Source: Fischerella sp. PCC 9431 (lineage in GTDB: Bacteria > Cyanobacteriota > Cyanobacteriia > Cyanobacteriales > Nostocaceae). Taken from it: DNA of 64,000 nucleotides. The notes under the pieces are model-generated. The model was given only the letters and a program-made list of their open reading frames with translations. It did not search any database and was not told the origin of the DNA. The stretch lies in assembly GCF_000447295.1 (NCBI RefSeq), contig NZ_KE650771.1, positions 3,840,403 to 3,904,402 of the forward strand. Reading direction: 5' to 3'. Within the stretch, counting starts at the first letter, position 1; each line of letters begins with the position of its first letter. The translations under genes and the position numbers were made by a program. This document shows, one piece after another, positions 53,783 through 63,173 of this stretch.

Positions 53783-54337
53783 TTAGTGACGCCAGATCAC
53801 ATAAGTACCCGTAGGTTCAGTTTCTTGAGGATAAATTTCCTGAGCCTTAATAAGTGATGCGATCGCCTTTGTGAAATAATTTCCCTTCACAGCTGATTGG
53901 TGGTACGGATGATCATCAATCATACCTTTGTAGCGAACTACACCTTCGGCGTCTATTAAGAAAGCCATTGGTGTTTTACTAATACCAAAGCTACGAGTTA
54001 CATCTTGAGTAGAGTCCCATAAATAAGGAAAGTTCAACTCATTGACTTTTGCAAAAGCTTTCATATTTTCAAAATCTTCTGTTGGCAATTGAGCGGCATC
54101 ATTACCGTTTAAGCCAATGATTGTAAAATCCTGTTTGTAAAACTCTAGTTGAATTTTTTTGAGCCTATCTAGATACAATTTTACATAAGGACAATTATTG
54201 GACATCGAAACGACGCCAACAGCACGAAATTTATTTAAATAGCGGCTCAGGTGATGTACTTGCTCGTCGATTCCTGGCAGTTCAAAATCGGGTGCGTAAC
54301 TTCCTACAGGAGTATTATTTGTTTCTACTTGATTCAT
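53783..54337 (-). CDS. thioredoxin-fold redoxin / peroxiredoxin-like protein
   Basis: 184 residues. APDFELPGIDE, then the active loop SMSNNCPYVKLYLDRL with one Cys in NCPYV, then WDSTQDVTRSFGISKTPMAF LID as in the AhpC/TSA-like thioredoxin superfamily. The loop N-C-P-Y-V places it in the redoxin subgroup often annotated as thioredoxin family protein. It would reduce peroxides or protein disulfides in the cytosol; the partner is unknown. Confidence 0.88.
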   Translation of the reverse strand: MNQVETNNTPVGSYAPDFELPGIDEQVHHLSRYLNKFRAVGVVSMSNNCPYVKLYLDRLKKIQLEFYKQDFTIIGLNGNDAAQLPTEDFENMKAFAKVNELNFPYLWDSTQDVTRSFGISKTPMAFLIDAEGVVRYKGMIDDHPYHQSAVKGNYFTKAIASLIKAQEIYPQETEPTGTYVIWRH

Positions 54338-54578
54338 ATTTTCTGATTCGCAGGAACTAAGAACACACCTTTAAAGGAAATGTTTGATGTTTTGACTATT
54401 TTATAAACCAGTTTTGCTGTCGTGAATTGTGAAACTACTGAATTTCCATAATTCAAGTATGAAAGCAGCATAAAATTGTCTAGTTGTAAGAATATACAAA
54501 GTTTTGTAAAAATAAAAATAGTTAGTATAAATATATCTGCGTTTTTCCAAAATTTCATCTTCATTTCATTAAATACTC

Positions 54579-55499
54579 ATGGCTTCCTCCACTTCTGCGA
54601 TCGCATTTACTCCAACAAAAACCTGGATTTGGCAAGGCTTTTCTATTTGCTATCAATCTCAAGGAAGCACTGGCCCAGCTGTGGTTCTTGTGCATGGTTT
54701 TGGAGCTTCATGGTGGCATTGGCGGAAAAACATGCCAGTACTGGCGCAAAATTGCCGTGTTTATGCAATTGATCTGATCGGCTTTGGTGCTTCAGCTAAA
54801 CCTGAACCTGGTAAAAGTATCAGTTATACATTTGAGACTTGGGGACAACAAATAGCTGATTTTTGCCGTGAAGTGGTGAGAGAGCCTGCTTTTTTAGTTG
54901 GCAACTCAATTGGTTGTATTGTAGCTATGCAAACAGCTGTGAGCAACCCTGAGATTGCTCTAGGAGTCGCATTACTAAACTGTTCTTTGCGGTTATTACA
55001 TGATCGCAAACGCCAAAGTTTACCTTGGTCGCGTCGTTTAGGAGCGCCACTTCTACAACGTGTATTATCTTTTAAACCGATTGGTAAATTTTTTTTCGAT
55101 CAAATTGCCAAACCTAAAACTGTACGTAAAGTTCTACTACAAGCTTATGCTAATTCGGCCATGGTGACAGAAGAGCTTGTAGATATTCTCACCTCTCCTG
55201 CTAGTGATCCAGGTGCAGCAGCAGTATTTCTTGCTTTTACTTCTTATTCTCAAGGTCCCCTGCCAGAAGATCTTTTACCTCAATTGCCTTGTCCAGCAAT
55301 TATTTTATGGGGAACAGCTGACCGTTGGGAACCAATTGAATTGGGTAGAGAGTTAGCCAACTTTCCACAAGTGCAAAAATTTATACCTTTAGAAGGCGTC
55401 GGACATTGTCCCCAAGATGAAGCTCCGGAGGTGGTCAATCCGATTTTGCAGGACTGGATATGGGAAAGAACAAGAATTCAGACTTCGGAAAATGAGTAA
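54579..55499 (+). CDS. alpha/beta hydrolase
   Basis: 306 residues. The oxyanion region VVLVHGFGASWWHW, the nucleophile elbow GNSIG (Ser), the acid in LWGTADRWEP and the His in GVGHCPQDEAPE complete the triad. A common plastid/cyanobacterial hydrolase type; substrate not evident. AT-rich region 54338-54578 separates it from the divergent redoxin gene. Confidence 0.92.
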   Translation: MASSTSAIAFTPTKTWIWQGFSICYQSQGSTGPAVVLVHGFGASWWHWRKNMPVLAQNCRVYAIDLIGFGASAKPEPGKSISYTFETWGQQIADFCREVVREPAFLVGNSIGCIVAMQTAVSNPEIALGVALLNCSLRLLHDRKRQSLPWSRRLGAPLLQRVLSFKPIGKFFFDQIAKPKTVRKVLLQAYANSAMVTEELVDILTSPASDPGAAAVFLAFTSYSQGPLPEDLLPQLPCPAIILWGTADRWEPIELGRELANFPQVQKFIPLEGVGHCPQDEAPEVVNPILQDWIWERTRIQTSENE

Positions 55500-55575
55500 T
55501 GGATAAACTGAGAAATTGAGATTTTAACTAAAAATGCTTGTTCTTCCTACTTGCTCCAGCTTTCTGATTTCTGAC

Positions 55576-55628
55576 TTAAAAGAGGGTGTAAGGGGTGTAA
55601 GGGGTGTAAGGGTTTAGGGGTGTAGGAG
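55576..55628. repeat. GGGTGTAA tandem repeats
   Basis: Five units of GGGTGTAAG or close variants lie between convergent hydrolase and LCP genes. No further signal is seen. Confidence 0.75.
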
Positions 55629-55685
55629 AAAAAACCTCTTTCATCTTTGGTGATGAAACTTGTTTCATCCGGACTACCTGATAAA

Positions 55686-57110
55686 TTAGTATGAGATTGG
55701 TCGGTTAAATAAGCTTTGTTGCTCTAACCAATCTTTACCCACTTGAATACTAATATCTGAAGAGAGATTACCAGTACTTTCTATTCGTACTTCTCCAAAT
55801 CCTAAACTGTTGCGAACTGATTCGGCGCTGTTGCCATCTCCTTTTTGAGCAACGATGTGAGTAACTTCTAATGGTTCACCTGAGCTTTTAGCTATGTAGA
55901 CATTGCGATAACCAGCTTTTTCCAAGCTTCTAATTAATGGTCGAAGATTAATGTTCTCACTGCCACTACTGTCTTGAATTGCGATACGTAGATATGCTGG
56001 GTCTACTGCTTGTTGTTGGTCAGACGATTGAATATCAAAATACTGTGCCATCGTGGTCGCAATGCGATCGCTATTTGGTATCCAATAACTAGCATTATAT
56101 TCTCCTGGTTCGCTAAACCGACCCGGCAGCATTAATTGCAACATATTAGAGCGATTTGTTCTCGCTCCAAAACCGACCAATGCTACTAATTCTTCAACTG
56201 TCAAGTTAGTATCAATATGCTCTTTAACTACATTAAGAATGTTGGGCAGTTGTGCCATTGTAGTCGGGTTAAGTGCTTGATCCATTAATGCCCGCATCAC
56301 TATTTGTTGCCGTTGAATCCGGCCAATATCGCCGTTTTCATCATGACGAAAACGTAACAGTTGCAGTGCTTGATCACCATTGAGATGTTGCTTGCCTTTC
56401 TTTAAATTTATGTACAGATGCTGGGAATCATCTTGGTACTTCATATCTCTAGGTACGTAAACAGTAACCCCTCCCAAAGCATCAATCAGCTTGGCAACTC
56501 CCAAAATGTTGATACGCATATAGCGATCAATTCCTACTCCATCTAAGAGGTTACTAACAGTTTTAGCAGCTAAAGCAGGTCCACCTTGAACATTAGCCGC
56601 ATTAATTTTTTTCTTCCCATGTCCTTCAATTTCCACACGGGTATCTCTGGGAATGGAAAGCATGACTACTTTTTTAGTTTCTGGATCAAATCTGATCAAG
56701 AGCATGACGTCAGAAAGACCATCAAAGGAATTAATCTGGGGTAAATATCCCAAAGTTTTGGTTTCTTCTGGCGCATTTTGGACATCTGGCGGCAATACAC
56801 TCATCCCCATGACTAGGATATTAACGGGGCGAGTTAGTTCTGAGAATCGCAGCCCTCCTCCAGAAATGCGATCGCCATCAAAAACAGCTGCTTCATCCGC
56901 ACTCAGATTGGCTTGCATCAGAGGTGTACTGCTTAAGGACAGTAATGCTCCTGCTGTGGCTGACACAATCGCAATACCGCCCATACCCAGCAAAAACCAT
57001 AGCCAACGTCCAGATTTGGAACGATTGACCTTTCTAGCACTAGATCTGGAGCGGGACTTAGAATGGTTTTTTGACGCCGAACCTCTTTGAATGGTCACAG
57101 ACTTCCTCAC
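55686..57110 (-). CDS. LytR-CpsA-Psr (LCP) family protein
   Basis: 474 residues. A basic Ser/Arg-rich cytosolic tail leads to one membrane helix (WLWFLLGMGGIAIVSATAGA), then the LCP domain (SDVMLLIRFDPETKKVVMLS, IPRDTRVEIEGHGKKKINAA, LRFRHDENGDIGRIQRQQ, with the Asp and Arg residues that bind the pyrophosphate lipid) and a C-terminal LytR_C domain. LCP enzymes link polymers such as polysaccharides from lipid carriers to peptidoglycan at the outer face of the inner membrane. Confidence 0.93.
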   Translation of the reverse strand: MRKSVTIQRGSASKNHSKSRSRSSARKVNRSKSGRWLWFLLGMGGIAIVSATAGALLSLSSTPLMQANLSADEAAVFDGDRISGGGLRFSELTRPVNILVMGMSVLPPDVQNAPEETKTLGYLPQINSFDGLSDVMLLIRFDPETKKVVMLSIPRDTRVEIEGHGKKKINAANVQGGPALAAKTVSNLLDGVGIDRYMRINILGVAKLIDALGGVTVYVPRDMKYQDDSQHLYINLKKGKQHLNGDQALQLLRFRHDENGDIGRIQRQQIVMRALMDQALNPTTMAQLPNILNVVKEHIDTNLTVEELVALVGFGARTNRSNMLQLMLPGRFSEPGEYNASYWIPNSDRIATTMAQYFDIQSSDQQQAVDPAYLRIAIQDSSGSENINLRPLIRSLEKAGYRNVYIAKSSGEPLEVTHIVAQKGDGNSAESVRNSLGFGEVRIESTGNLSSDISIQVGKDWLEQQSLFNRPISY

Positions 57111-57645
57111 ACTTTATTGAATAATACTTGGTGAATCCACTTTTGGAAAACAGGCGAATCAGACTATAATACCTAACTCTCAATTTTTAGTGGCAAATTA
57201 GTAGTTTAAGTGTGTTGTGTAACACTTTTAACTGTATTGTTCTTAACTTTTTCATTCATTTGAAAACGCTTTAGATGTTTTATTTATGAAGTATGGCAAT
57301 ATTAGGCATCATTTGACTAGGTTGCTTGCTAAAAATCTGTAAATTTTTAGAAAGCAACTATAAATATTTAACTGTTATCAGTGAAAAAAATCCTTTACCC
57401 TATTTTAAAGACACGTGTACACAAGAATATGGACGAAGCGGAGGTTAGTTAAAAAACGTGGGGAGTAACAGATGCAGTCATACGGAGAAAGAAATTGTTA
57501 ATCATATCTGTGGTGTCCTCCTTCCCTTCCATATCTCTAGACCGTGTTTCAAAATTATTCATTTGGTTGAGTGCAATCCTAAATTAGAGGGATGAATGAT
57601 ATTGATGTAGTTAGAGATAATAAGTATTAGATAAGGATTATATTT
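57111..57645. other. 535-bp divergent AT-rich region
   Basis: It separates LCP (-) from the AI-2E transporter (+). AAGGAT stands about 8 bases before the GTG at 57646. I see no RNA gene, repeat family or open frame worth naming. Confidence 0.6.
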
Positions 57646-58878
57646 GTGTTATCCCGCAATCGTCAGATGCAGACACGCAAGCTCTTAAACTGGTGGCAAA
57701 CACTTACACCATTAGCACGATTAGGTGCGATCGCTTTATTCGCTCCCCTTCTGGTGTTGAATGGCTGGGCCCTTTCAGTCATTTTTCATTATTTTCATTC
57801 GCTGATTGTCATTTTAGTGGCAGCCTCCGTACTAGCGTTTCTGCTCAATTATCCTGTGAGTTGGATGGAACGTCATGGTGCTAGACGAGAGCAAGTAGCC
57901 ATTTTAGTGTTTTTACTGGCTTTGTCAATTTTATTAGCATTAGGTGTTACTCTAGTCCCACTAGCTTTGACTCAAGCGCAGCAATTAGTAGCACGTTTAC
58001 CGGAGTTAATTGACTCTGGACGCTCCCAATTAATGATTTTGAACGAAAAAGCCGAAAGTATGGGCATACCCATTAATCTTGATGCTTTGTTAGTGCAAAT
58101 CAATGATCGGGTGAAGGGACAATTGCAGGCGATCGCAGGACAGGTTCTGAATTTGGCGGTAGTCACTTTCACGAGTCTACTAGACTTTTTGCTGACAATG
58201 GTTTTGACTTTTTATCTATTGCAGCATGGCGATGAACTCTGGCAAAGTATAATTAGTTGGCTACCAAGCAAATTTCGTGAGGCTTTTTCTCAAACTGTAC
58301 GCCTCAGCTTTCAAAATTTCTTTATCACTCAGCTCATTTTATCTACCTGTATGGCATCAGCCTTAATTCCGACCTTTTTATGGCTGAAAGTACCATTTGG
58401 TTTGCTATTTGGCTTGAGTATTGGCATTATGGCTCTTGTTCCCTATGGTGGATCTGTAGGTATTGCCTTAACAACTTTATTAGTAGCTTTACAAGACGTT
58501 TGGATGGGTGCAAGAGTTTTAGTTGCAGCAGTAATTGTTCAGCAAATTCTCGAAAACTTAATTGGGCCCAGAATTTTAGGTAGCTTCACTGGTTTAAATC
58601 CAGTTTGGGCGTTAATTTCGGTTTTAACAGGGGCAAGAATCGGTGGTCTTTTGGGTGTTATTTTAGCAGTACCCACTGCTGTTGTGATTAAGACTGCTTT
58701 AAGCGCCTTGCGTCCAGATGTTGTGTCTACTAATCACAGCGAAACAGGAGATGTCACCAGTCATAATCCTGAACAAGGGGAAGAATCTTGTCGCAAACAA
58801 ATAAATGAGACCGCAAATGTGCGATCAGTAGAGGTAGGTACACCTGTGACACCCGAAACTTCTCCTCCAAGTGCTTAG
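57646..58878 (+). CDS. AI-2E family transporter (PerM-like)
   Basis: 410 residues from a GTG at 57646 with AAGGAT before it; an ATG at 57667 is also possible. Eight hydrophobic segments, with the family patterns VAASVLAFLLNYPVSW, LLDFLLTMVLTFYLL, QNFFITQLILS, LVPYGGSVGI, ILENLIGPRILG and LVTGARIGGLLGVIL. Family members export small metabolites or sodium. A hydrophilic C-terminal tail of about 60 residues ends the protein. Confidence 0.9.
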   Translation: MLSRNRQMQTRKLLNWWQTLTPLARLGAIALFAPLLVLNGWALSVIFHYFHSLIVILVAASVLAFLLNYPVSWMERHGARREQVAILVFLLALSILLALGVTLVPLALTQAQQLVARLPELIDSGRSQLMILNEKAESMGIPINLDALLVQINDRVKGQLQAIAGQVLNLAVVTFTSLLDFLLTMVLTFYLLQHGDELWQSIISWLPSKFREAFSQTVRLSFQNFFITQLILSTCMASALIPTFLWLKVPFGLLFGLSIGIMALVPYGGSVGIALTTLLVALQDVWMGARVLVAAVIVQQILENLIGPRILGSFTGLNPVWALISVLTGARIGGLLGVILAVPTAVVIKTALSALRPDVVSTNHSETGDVTSHNPEQGEESCRKQINETANVRSVEVGTPVTPETSPPSA

Positions 58879-58933
58879 TTATTGGTCATTTGTCATTTGT
58901 CAATAGTTTTTACTCTTGACTATGAACTCTTGA

Positions 58934-60250
58934 CTAAGGGTCTAAAATTGAACCCATAAACAAAATACTTCCTGTCTGATTGTCGCGCATTGCACAGAAA
59001 AACGGGCGATCAACAATCATTCGGAATGGTTCATTAACAGGCAAAGACGTTGCAACTATACCCACAGAAGTAGTTGCAGCAGCTTCTGTTCCTTCTTCAT
59101 TGACTTCCACAAAAGTTTTATGCTTAACTTCACTAATTTGAAACTTTTCTCCCATTTGAGAAAAATCAGCTTTGTTGCTAAAAGCCTCACCCATACCTAA
59201 TGCTTGCAAAGCATCGTTAAGCTTCACCTCATAATCCATCTGGAAGCGGGGTAAGCGAATAAAACCTTCTTGCTGGCTAAACTGGGACATCCATTTTTCC
59301 CAGTTCTCAGTATTGAGATTTTGATAAAAAGATTTTAGACTTAAATTTTGTTTTGGCAGAAAAATATAAAAGCTTATCTTACCTTCTTTACCATAAGGTA
59401 AGCTTACTGCTTGAAATTGTTCGTTTTCATAGTATTTATATTTACCTTTTTGTGACATCATCGGATGTTTTTTGGAATTACCAGATGTCAAGTAAAACGG
59501 TTGTTGGGCAGTTTGTTGTTTGTCAAATTCGTTTGTCCATCTGCCTTTGAAATAAATGGCATTAAGCAGAAATAATACTTGGTCTGGTTCTATACTTTTA
59601 ATAATATTGTCAATTTTGCCGCGAGTACTTTCCTTTACCCAGTTATTAATAGTACTAACTGAGCCTGAATCTTGAAAGTTTAAATTTGTGACTTTTGCTT
59701 GATAAGAATCCTGAATAGTTTTGAGAAAATCACGTTTAAAGCTAACTTCTTGATTTGCCCAAAGTGAGTTAGCAATACTTAATTGAATTTGTGGATCTGG
59801 ATTCTCTAGAAGCTCTTTTAATGCTGCGTTAGAGGAATTGATTTCTTGTATACTTAATCCTTGTAATTCCAGTGCCTTTGCCATTGCTTGCTGAGTACTG
59901 CCACTAGCACCGTTGTAGGTCATATCTAAAGCGATCGCAATACTGGCAGGTGAAATAAACACATTTTTTTTGTCCTCTTGTTTGAGAACTTCTGCAAAAA
60001 CTTTGAAGCCAAATTTAGTGTTAGCATTAACGAGTTTAGTATCAGGCAAGACAGACTTTTGAGCAAGAGGAGATTCTGAACGAGGTACACTGGACTGGGC
60101 AAAAACTTTTGTATTACTATCAACTTGAGTACATCCAATCACACCCATCAAAACTACACTAGCTGCTGCCAGAGCGTAGCGTCTTCCCAAACGAACAGCG
60201 TAACGTCTTTGTAGGAAATTTTCCCAAGCATTACCAAATTTCTGCTTCAT
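58934..60250 (-). CDS. lipoprotein serpin (serine protease inhibitor)
   Basis: 438 residues. An N-terminal signal with lipobox VIGC (after LAAASVVLMG) anchors it to a membrane. The serpin fold is complete: ISPASIAIALDMTYNGASG, LLNAIYFKGRWTNEFD, and hinge EVNEEGTEAAATTSVG followed by RPFFCAMRDNQTGSILFMG. The reactive-loop scissile position is roughly Ala-Thr-Ser by family alignment, compatible with a subtilisin- or elastase-like target. Its neighbour upstream on the same strand, 300 bases away, is a subtilase-type protein, a possible target or partner. Confidence 0.93.
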   Translation of the reverse strand: MKQKFGNAWENFLQRRYAVRLGRRYALAAASVVLMGVIGCTQVDSNTKVFAQSSVPRSESPLAQKSVLPDTKLVNANTKFGFKVFAEVLKQEDKKNVFISPASIAIALDMTYNGASGSTQQAMAKALELQGLSIQEINSSNAALKELLENPDPQIQLSIANSLWANQEVSFKRDFLKTIQDSYQAKVTNLNFQDSGSVSTINNWVKESTRGKIDNIIKSIEPDQVLFLLNAIYFKGRWTNEFDKQQTAQQPFYLTSGNSKKHPMMSQKGKYKYYENEQFQAVSLPYGKEGKISFYIFLPKQNLSLKSFYQNLNTENWEKWMSQFSQQEGFIRLPRFQMDYEVKLNDALQALGMGEAFSNKADFSQMGEKFQISEVKHKTFVEVNEEGTEAAATTSVGIVATSLPVNEPFRMIVDRPFFCAMRDNQTGSILFMGSILDP

Positions 60251-60339
60251 TTTACCACACCAAAAGGCAGAGTCTATTTATTGACTATGACACTTCAAGG
60301 AACACAGCAATTTGGTGGTTACAGTTTTGGCAACAATTT

Positions 60340-60535
60340 TATTAGGAATAGGGGAACGGGGAACGGGGAACGGGGAACAGGGAACAAGGAGACAAGGGGG
60401 ACAAGGGGGACAAGGGAGAATATTTTTGATAGATTCTCCGCGTCTCCTACTCTCTGCGTCTACTACTCTCCGCGTCACCGCGTCTCCTACTCTCTGCGTC
60501 TCCTACTCTCCGCGTCTCCGCGTCTCTTCCCAATC
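60340..60535. repeat. two classes of short tandem repeats
   Basis: GGGGAAC units (60354-60386) and GACAAGG(G)G units, then a run of (C/T)CCGCGTCTCCTACTCT-like units to 60530. The whole is typical cyanobacterial short tandem repeat DNA between the serpin and subtilase genes; open frames across it are not genes. Confidence 0.85.
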
Positions 60536-60550
60536 CCCGATCCTCTATTC

Positions 60551-62140
60551 CTATCTTTTCTCCACAGTCCACCAAGCCAAAGCGTATGGTTGAGTGGGTT
60601 CGTTTGCTTGGTTGCGAAACTGGACGCGAATTTTATATTTATCGGTGGTGGGGACAGGACAAAAAATATGTTCTACGCTATCGACATCACTAGTGGAGGC
60701 GCAAACAATCTCTGTATCTTTATTTTGTGTCGCATCGGCTTTAACTAAATAGACATCAAGATTATTTAAACCGCGATCGCGAAAATTTTCTCCTGCATCA
60801 AATTGATTGTTCTTATTTTTATCGTTCAGTTCTACCAGCCTGTCCCAAGTTAAGGTAATAGCCACAAAACTCTTCTGCTGTAAGGGTTTGGCGAAAACAT
60901 ATTCCACCGATGAACCAGCATTGACAGTATCGTAATTCCAACCAATTGCAGGTACAGATTGTGATGCTTTCCATTGACCTCCACTAAATTGCTGGTAAGC
61001 ACGAAAAGCATTTAAATGACCAGCCCCCATCTGATTATCCAGGGGAATTTTGGAATTTTTATAAGCATCAGAAGCCAGCCAGTCTTGATTTTGTTTATTG
61101 ATGAGTGTTCTGGTCATTCCTAACCGCAAACCATTGCCAGCATCTTGAATTTTGTCAGCCGAATTTAATAAAACAGCTTTCATGACTTCATTTTGGCGAG
61201 CAGCAGTACTCCAATTTGGTTGTTTTGTTCGTAGTTGTTTGTCACCAAACTCTTGCAATAGAGCAACTGTAGCTGTAACGTGAGGTGCTGCAAAACTTGT
61301 TCCTGTGACTTTATTTATTTTGCCATCAGGAGTAAGTAAGGGAATATTACTACCAGGAGCTACTAGACTAATTGTGCCACGGGGACCAACATTAATTTCC
61401 TTGCCAGATAAACGGAGGGTCATTGCTTCAGTGGTCGCTACCAAATTGGAAACGTCTACTTTATTAAAAATTCCTCCCCGACGAGAGGAAAAAGCCACGT
61501 TTACTCCATTAAAATTATCTGTAGGGATGGGAATTCCTCCTTTACCTTGGTTGCCAGCGATCACATATAAAACATTGTGGGCGCGAGTAGACCAATCAAT
61601 ACATTGGGTTAGTAAGGCGTTACCATCCAAAACAGCCTCCGGTCGCGGATCGCGGTTTAAAGGTTCGCCAAAGCTAAAGTTGATGACACGAACGTCGCCA
61701 CCATTTTGTAGTGCTACGTGCTGTGCAGATAAACACTCTTCTGGCTGTCCCATTTTCGTGGAACCTACAGCAGACGAATACAACCGCGCCCCTGGGGCTA
61801 CTCCTGGGAAGCCTTTATCTGTACTAACCATGACGCCAGCAACATTGTAGGCGTGGGGGTCAACACCAGTATTTGACTTAGCGGGACTATTGCGTAAAAA
61901 TACACCTGCAATATTGAGAGAGCGATTTTTAGAAACCGCTTTATCTACACCAAATTTCCCAGGACGCCCAATTTCCACTTGACCAATGGCAATCTTGCGA
62001 CCTATGAGATTATACGGGGCTTTATGTAACTTCAAAGCGTCAATACCGTTCCTGCTCATGGAAATTTCCAAAGCTAATACCGGCAGACTCAAACAAGAAG
62101 CACCTAATCCCCAAAATATCCAGCTAATTTTTTTTACCAT
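60551..62140 (-). CDS. subtilase-like (S8) serine protease, secreted, triad Asp replaced by Glu
   Basis: 529 residues with a signal peptide (WIFWGLGASCLSLPVLA). The S8 fold is seen in YVIAGNQGKGG (oxyanion Asn), the Ser block GTSFAAPHVTATVALLQ with Ser282, and His96 in DPHAYNVAGV at the HGTHVAG position. The strand that normally reads (V/I)(V/I)D(T/S)G is GQVEIGRPG, so the triad Asp appears as Glu56. A C-terminal beta domain (residues 390-529) has an Asp/Asn-rich segment (NDKNKNNQFDAGE), a calcium-site-like loop. If active, it would cut proteins outside the cytosol. Confidence 0.82.
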   Translation of the reverse strand: MVKKISWIFWGLGASCLSLPVLALEISMSRNGIDALKLHKAPYNLIGRKIAIGQVEIGRPGKFGVDKAVSKNRSLNIAGVFLRNSPAKSNTGVDPHAYNVAGVMVSTDKGFPGVAPGARLYSSAVGSTKMGQPEECLSAQHVALQNGGDVRVINFSFGEPLNRDPRPEAVLDGNALLTQCIDWSTRAHNVLYVIAGNQGKGGIPIPTDNFNGVNVAFSSRRGGIFNKVDVSNLVATTEAMTLRLSGKEINVGPRGTISLVAPGSNIPLLTPDGKINKVTGTSFAAPHVTATVALLQEFGDKQLRTKQPNWSTAARQNEVMKAVLLNSADKIQDAGNGLRLGMTRTLINKQNQDWLASDAYKNSKIPLDNQMGAGHLNAFRAYQQFSGGQWKASQSVPAIGWNYDTVNAGSSVEYVFAKPLQQKSFVAITLTWDRLVELNDKNKNNQFDAGENFRDRGLNNLDVYLVKADATQNKDTEIVCASTSDVDSVEHIFCPVPTTDKYKIRVQFRNQANEPTQPYALAWWTVEKR

Positions 62141-62164
62141 AGTTGTTTGTCATTAGTCATTAGT

Positions 62165-62286
62165 CATTGGGCATTGGGCATTGGGCATTGGGCATTGGTT
62201 ACTCTCCCTGTTCCCTGTTCCCTGTTCCCTGTTCCCTGTTCCCTGTTCCCTGTTCCCTGTTCCCTGTTCCCTGTTCCCTGTTCCCT
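62165..62286. repeat. GGCATTG units then about twelve TTCCCTG heptamers
   Basis: Four or five GGCATTG units (62165-62198) are followed by a perfect array of TTCCCTG from about 62204 to 62286, directly upstream of the rpe gene region. Unit count is likely to differ between strains. Confidence 0.92.
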
Positions 62287-62371
62287 AAAAAAGCTCATCC
62301 AAAACTTATGAGCATTTGCTCAAGTTTTGTTACAATATTTACAGAAAAGGACGCTTAAATATCCACTAGCC

Positions 62372-63079
62372 ATGACCGAAACGCTATCTAACAAGCCGAT
62401 TGTAATTGCTCCATCTATCCTATCAGCAGATTTTAGTCGTCTGGGAGAGGAAGTACGCGCCGTAGATGAGGCGGGAGCAGATTGGATTCATGTTGATGTA
62501 ATGGATGGTCGCTTTGTACCTAATATTACGATAGGTCCTCTGGTTGTGGAGGCGATTCGTCCGGTTACGAAAAAACCACTGGATGTCCACTTAATGATTG
62601 TGGAACCAGAAAAATATGTTGCCGATTTTGCCAAAGCAGGTGCAGATATTATCTCTGTACATTGTGAACACAATGCATCGCCACACTTACACCGTACTTT
62701 GTGTCAAATTAAAGAACTTGGCAAGCAAGCGGGTGTTGTACTCAATCCATCTACACCTTTGGATTTGATTGAGTATGTGCTGGAAGTTTGCGATTTAGTG
62801 TTGATTATGAGTGTCAACCCTGGTTTTGGCGGTCAAAGTTTCATTCCAGCAGTTGTTCCTAAGATCCGCAAGCTGCGTCAAATGTGTCAGGAACGTGGCC
62901 TTAATCCTTGGATTGAAGTGGACGGTGGACTCAAAGCAAATAATACTTGGCAAGTTTTGGAAGCTGGAGCCAATGCAATTGTAGCTGGTTCGGCTGTGTT
63001 TAATGCTAAGGATTATGGTGAGGCGATCGCAGCTGTTCGTAATAGCAAGCGTCCTAAACCAGAATTAGCACAAGTATAA
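62372..63079 (+). CDS. rpe: ribulose-phosphate 3-epimerase
   Basis: 235 residues from the ATG at 62372; an upstream in-frame ATG adds a poor tail. A TIM barrel with [58 protein letters not shown] and the phosphate loop [12 protein letters not shown]. It interconverts ribulose-5-phosphate and xylulose-5-phosphate for the Calvin cycle and pentose phosphate pathway. Confidence 0.97.
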   Translation: MTETLSNKPIVIAPSILSADFSRLGEEVRAVDEAGADWIHVDVMDGRFVPNITIGPLVVEAIRPVTKKPLDVHLMIVEPEKYVADFAKAGADIISVHCEHNASPHLHRTLCQIKELGKQAGVVLNPSTPLDLIEYVLEVCDLVLIMSVNPGFGGQSFIPAVVPKIRKLRQMCQERGLNPWIEVDGGLKANNTWQVLEAGANAIVAGSAVFNAKDYGEAIAAVRNSKRPKPELAQV

Positions 63080-63130
63080 GCTTGTGCTAGGGAGTAATTA
63101 AAGCACTAAAGTGCTTACTACGAACTAATA

Positions 63131-63165
63131 AAAAGGCGATCGCTATTCAATCGCCTTTTTTTATT
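63131..63165. terminator. bidirectional Rho-independent terminator
   Basis: AAAAGGCGAT (63131-63140) and ATCGCCTTTT (63150-63159) form a perfect 10-bp stem with a 9-base loop, followed by TTTTATTT. It lies between convergent rpe and the HpsJ-like gene. Confidence 0.9.
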
Positions 63166-63173
63166 TGTTTAAA

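Noticed and set aside
60278-60748. Open frames of 66 to 155 codons between serpin and subtilase
   Set aside because: They are translations of GGGGAAC and CGCGTCTC repeats and overlap the subtilase 3' end.
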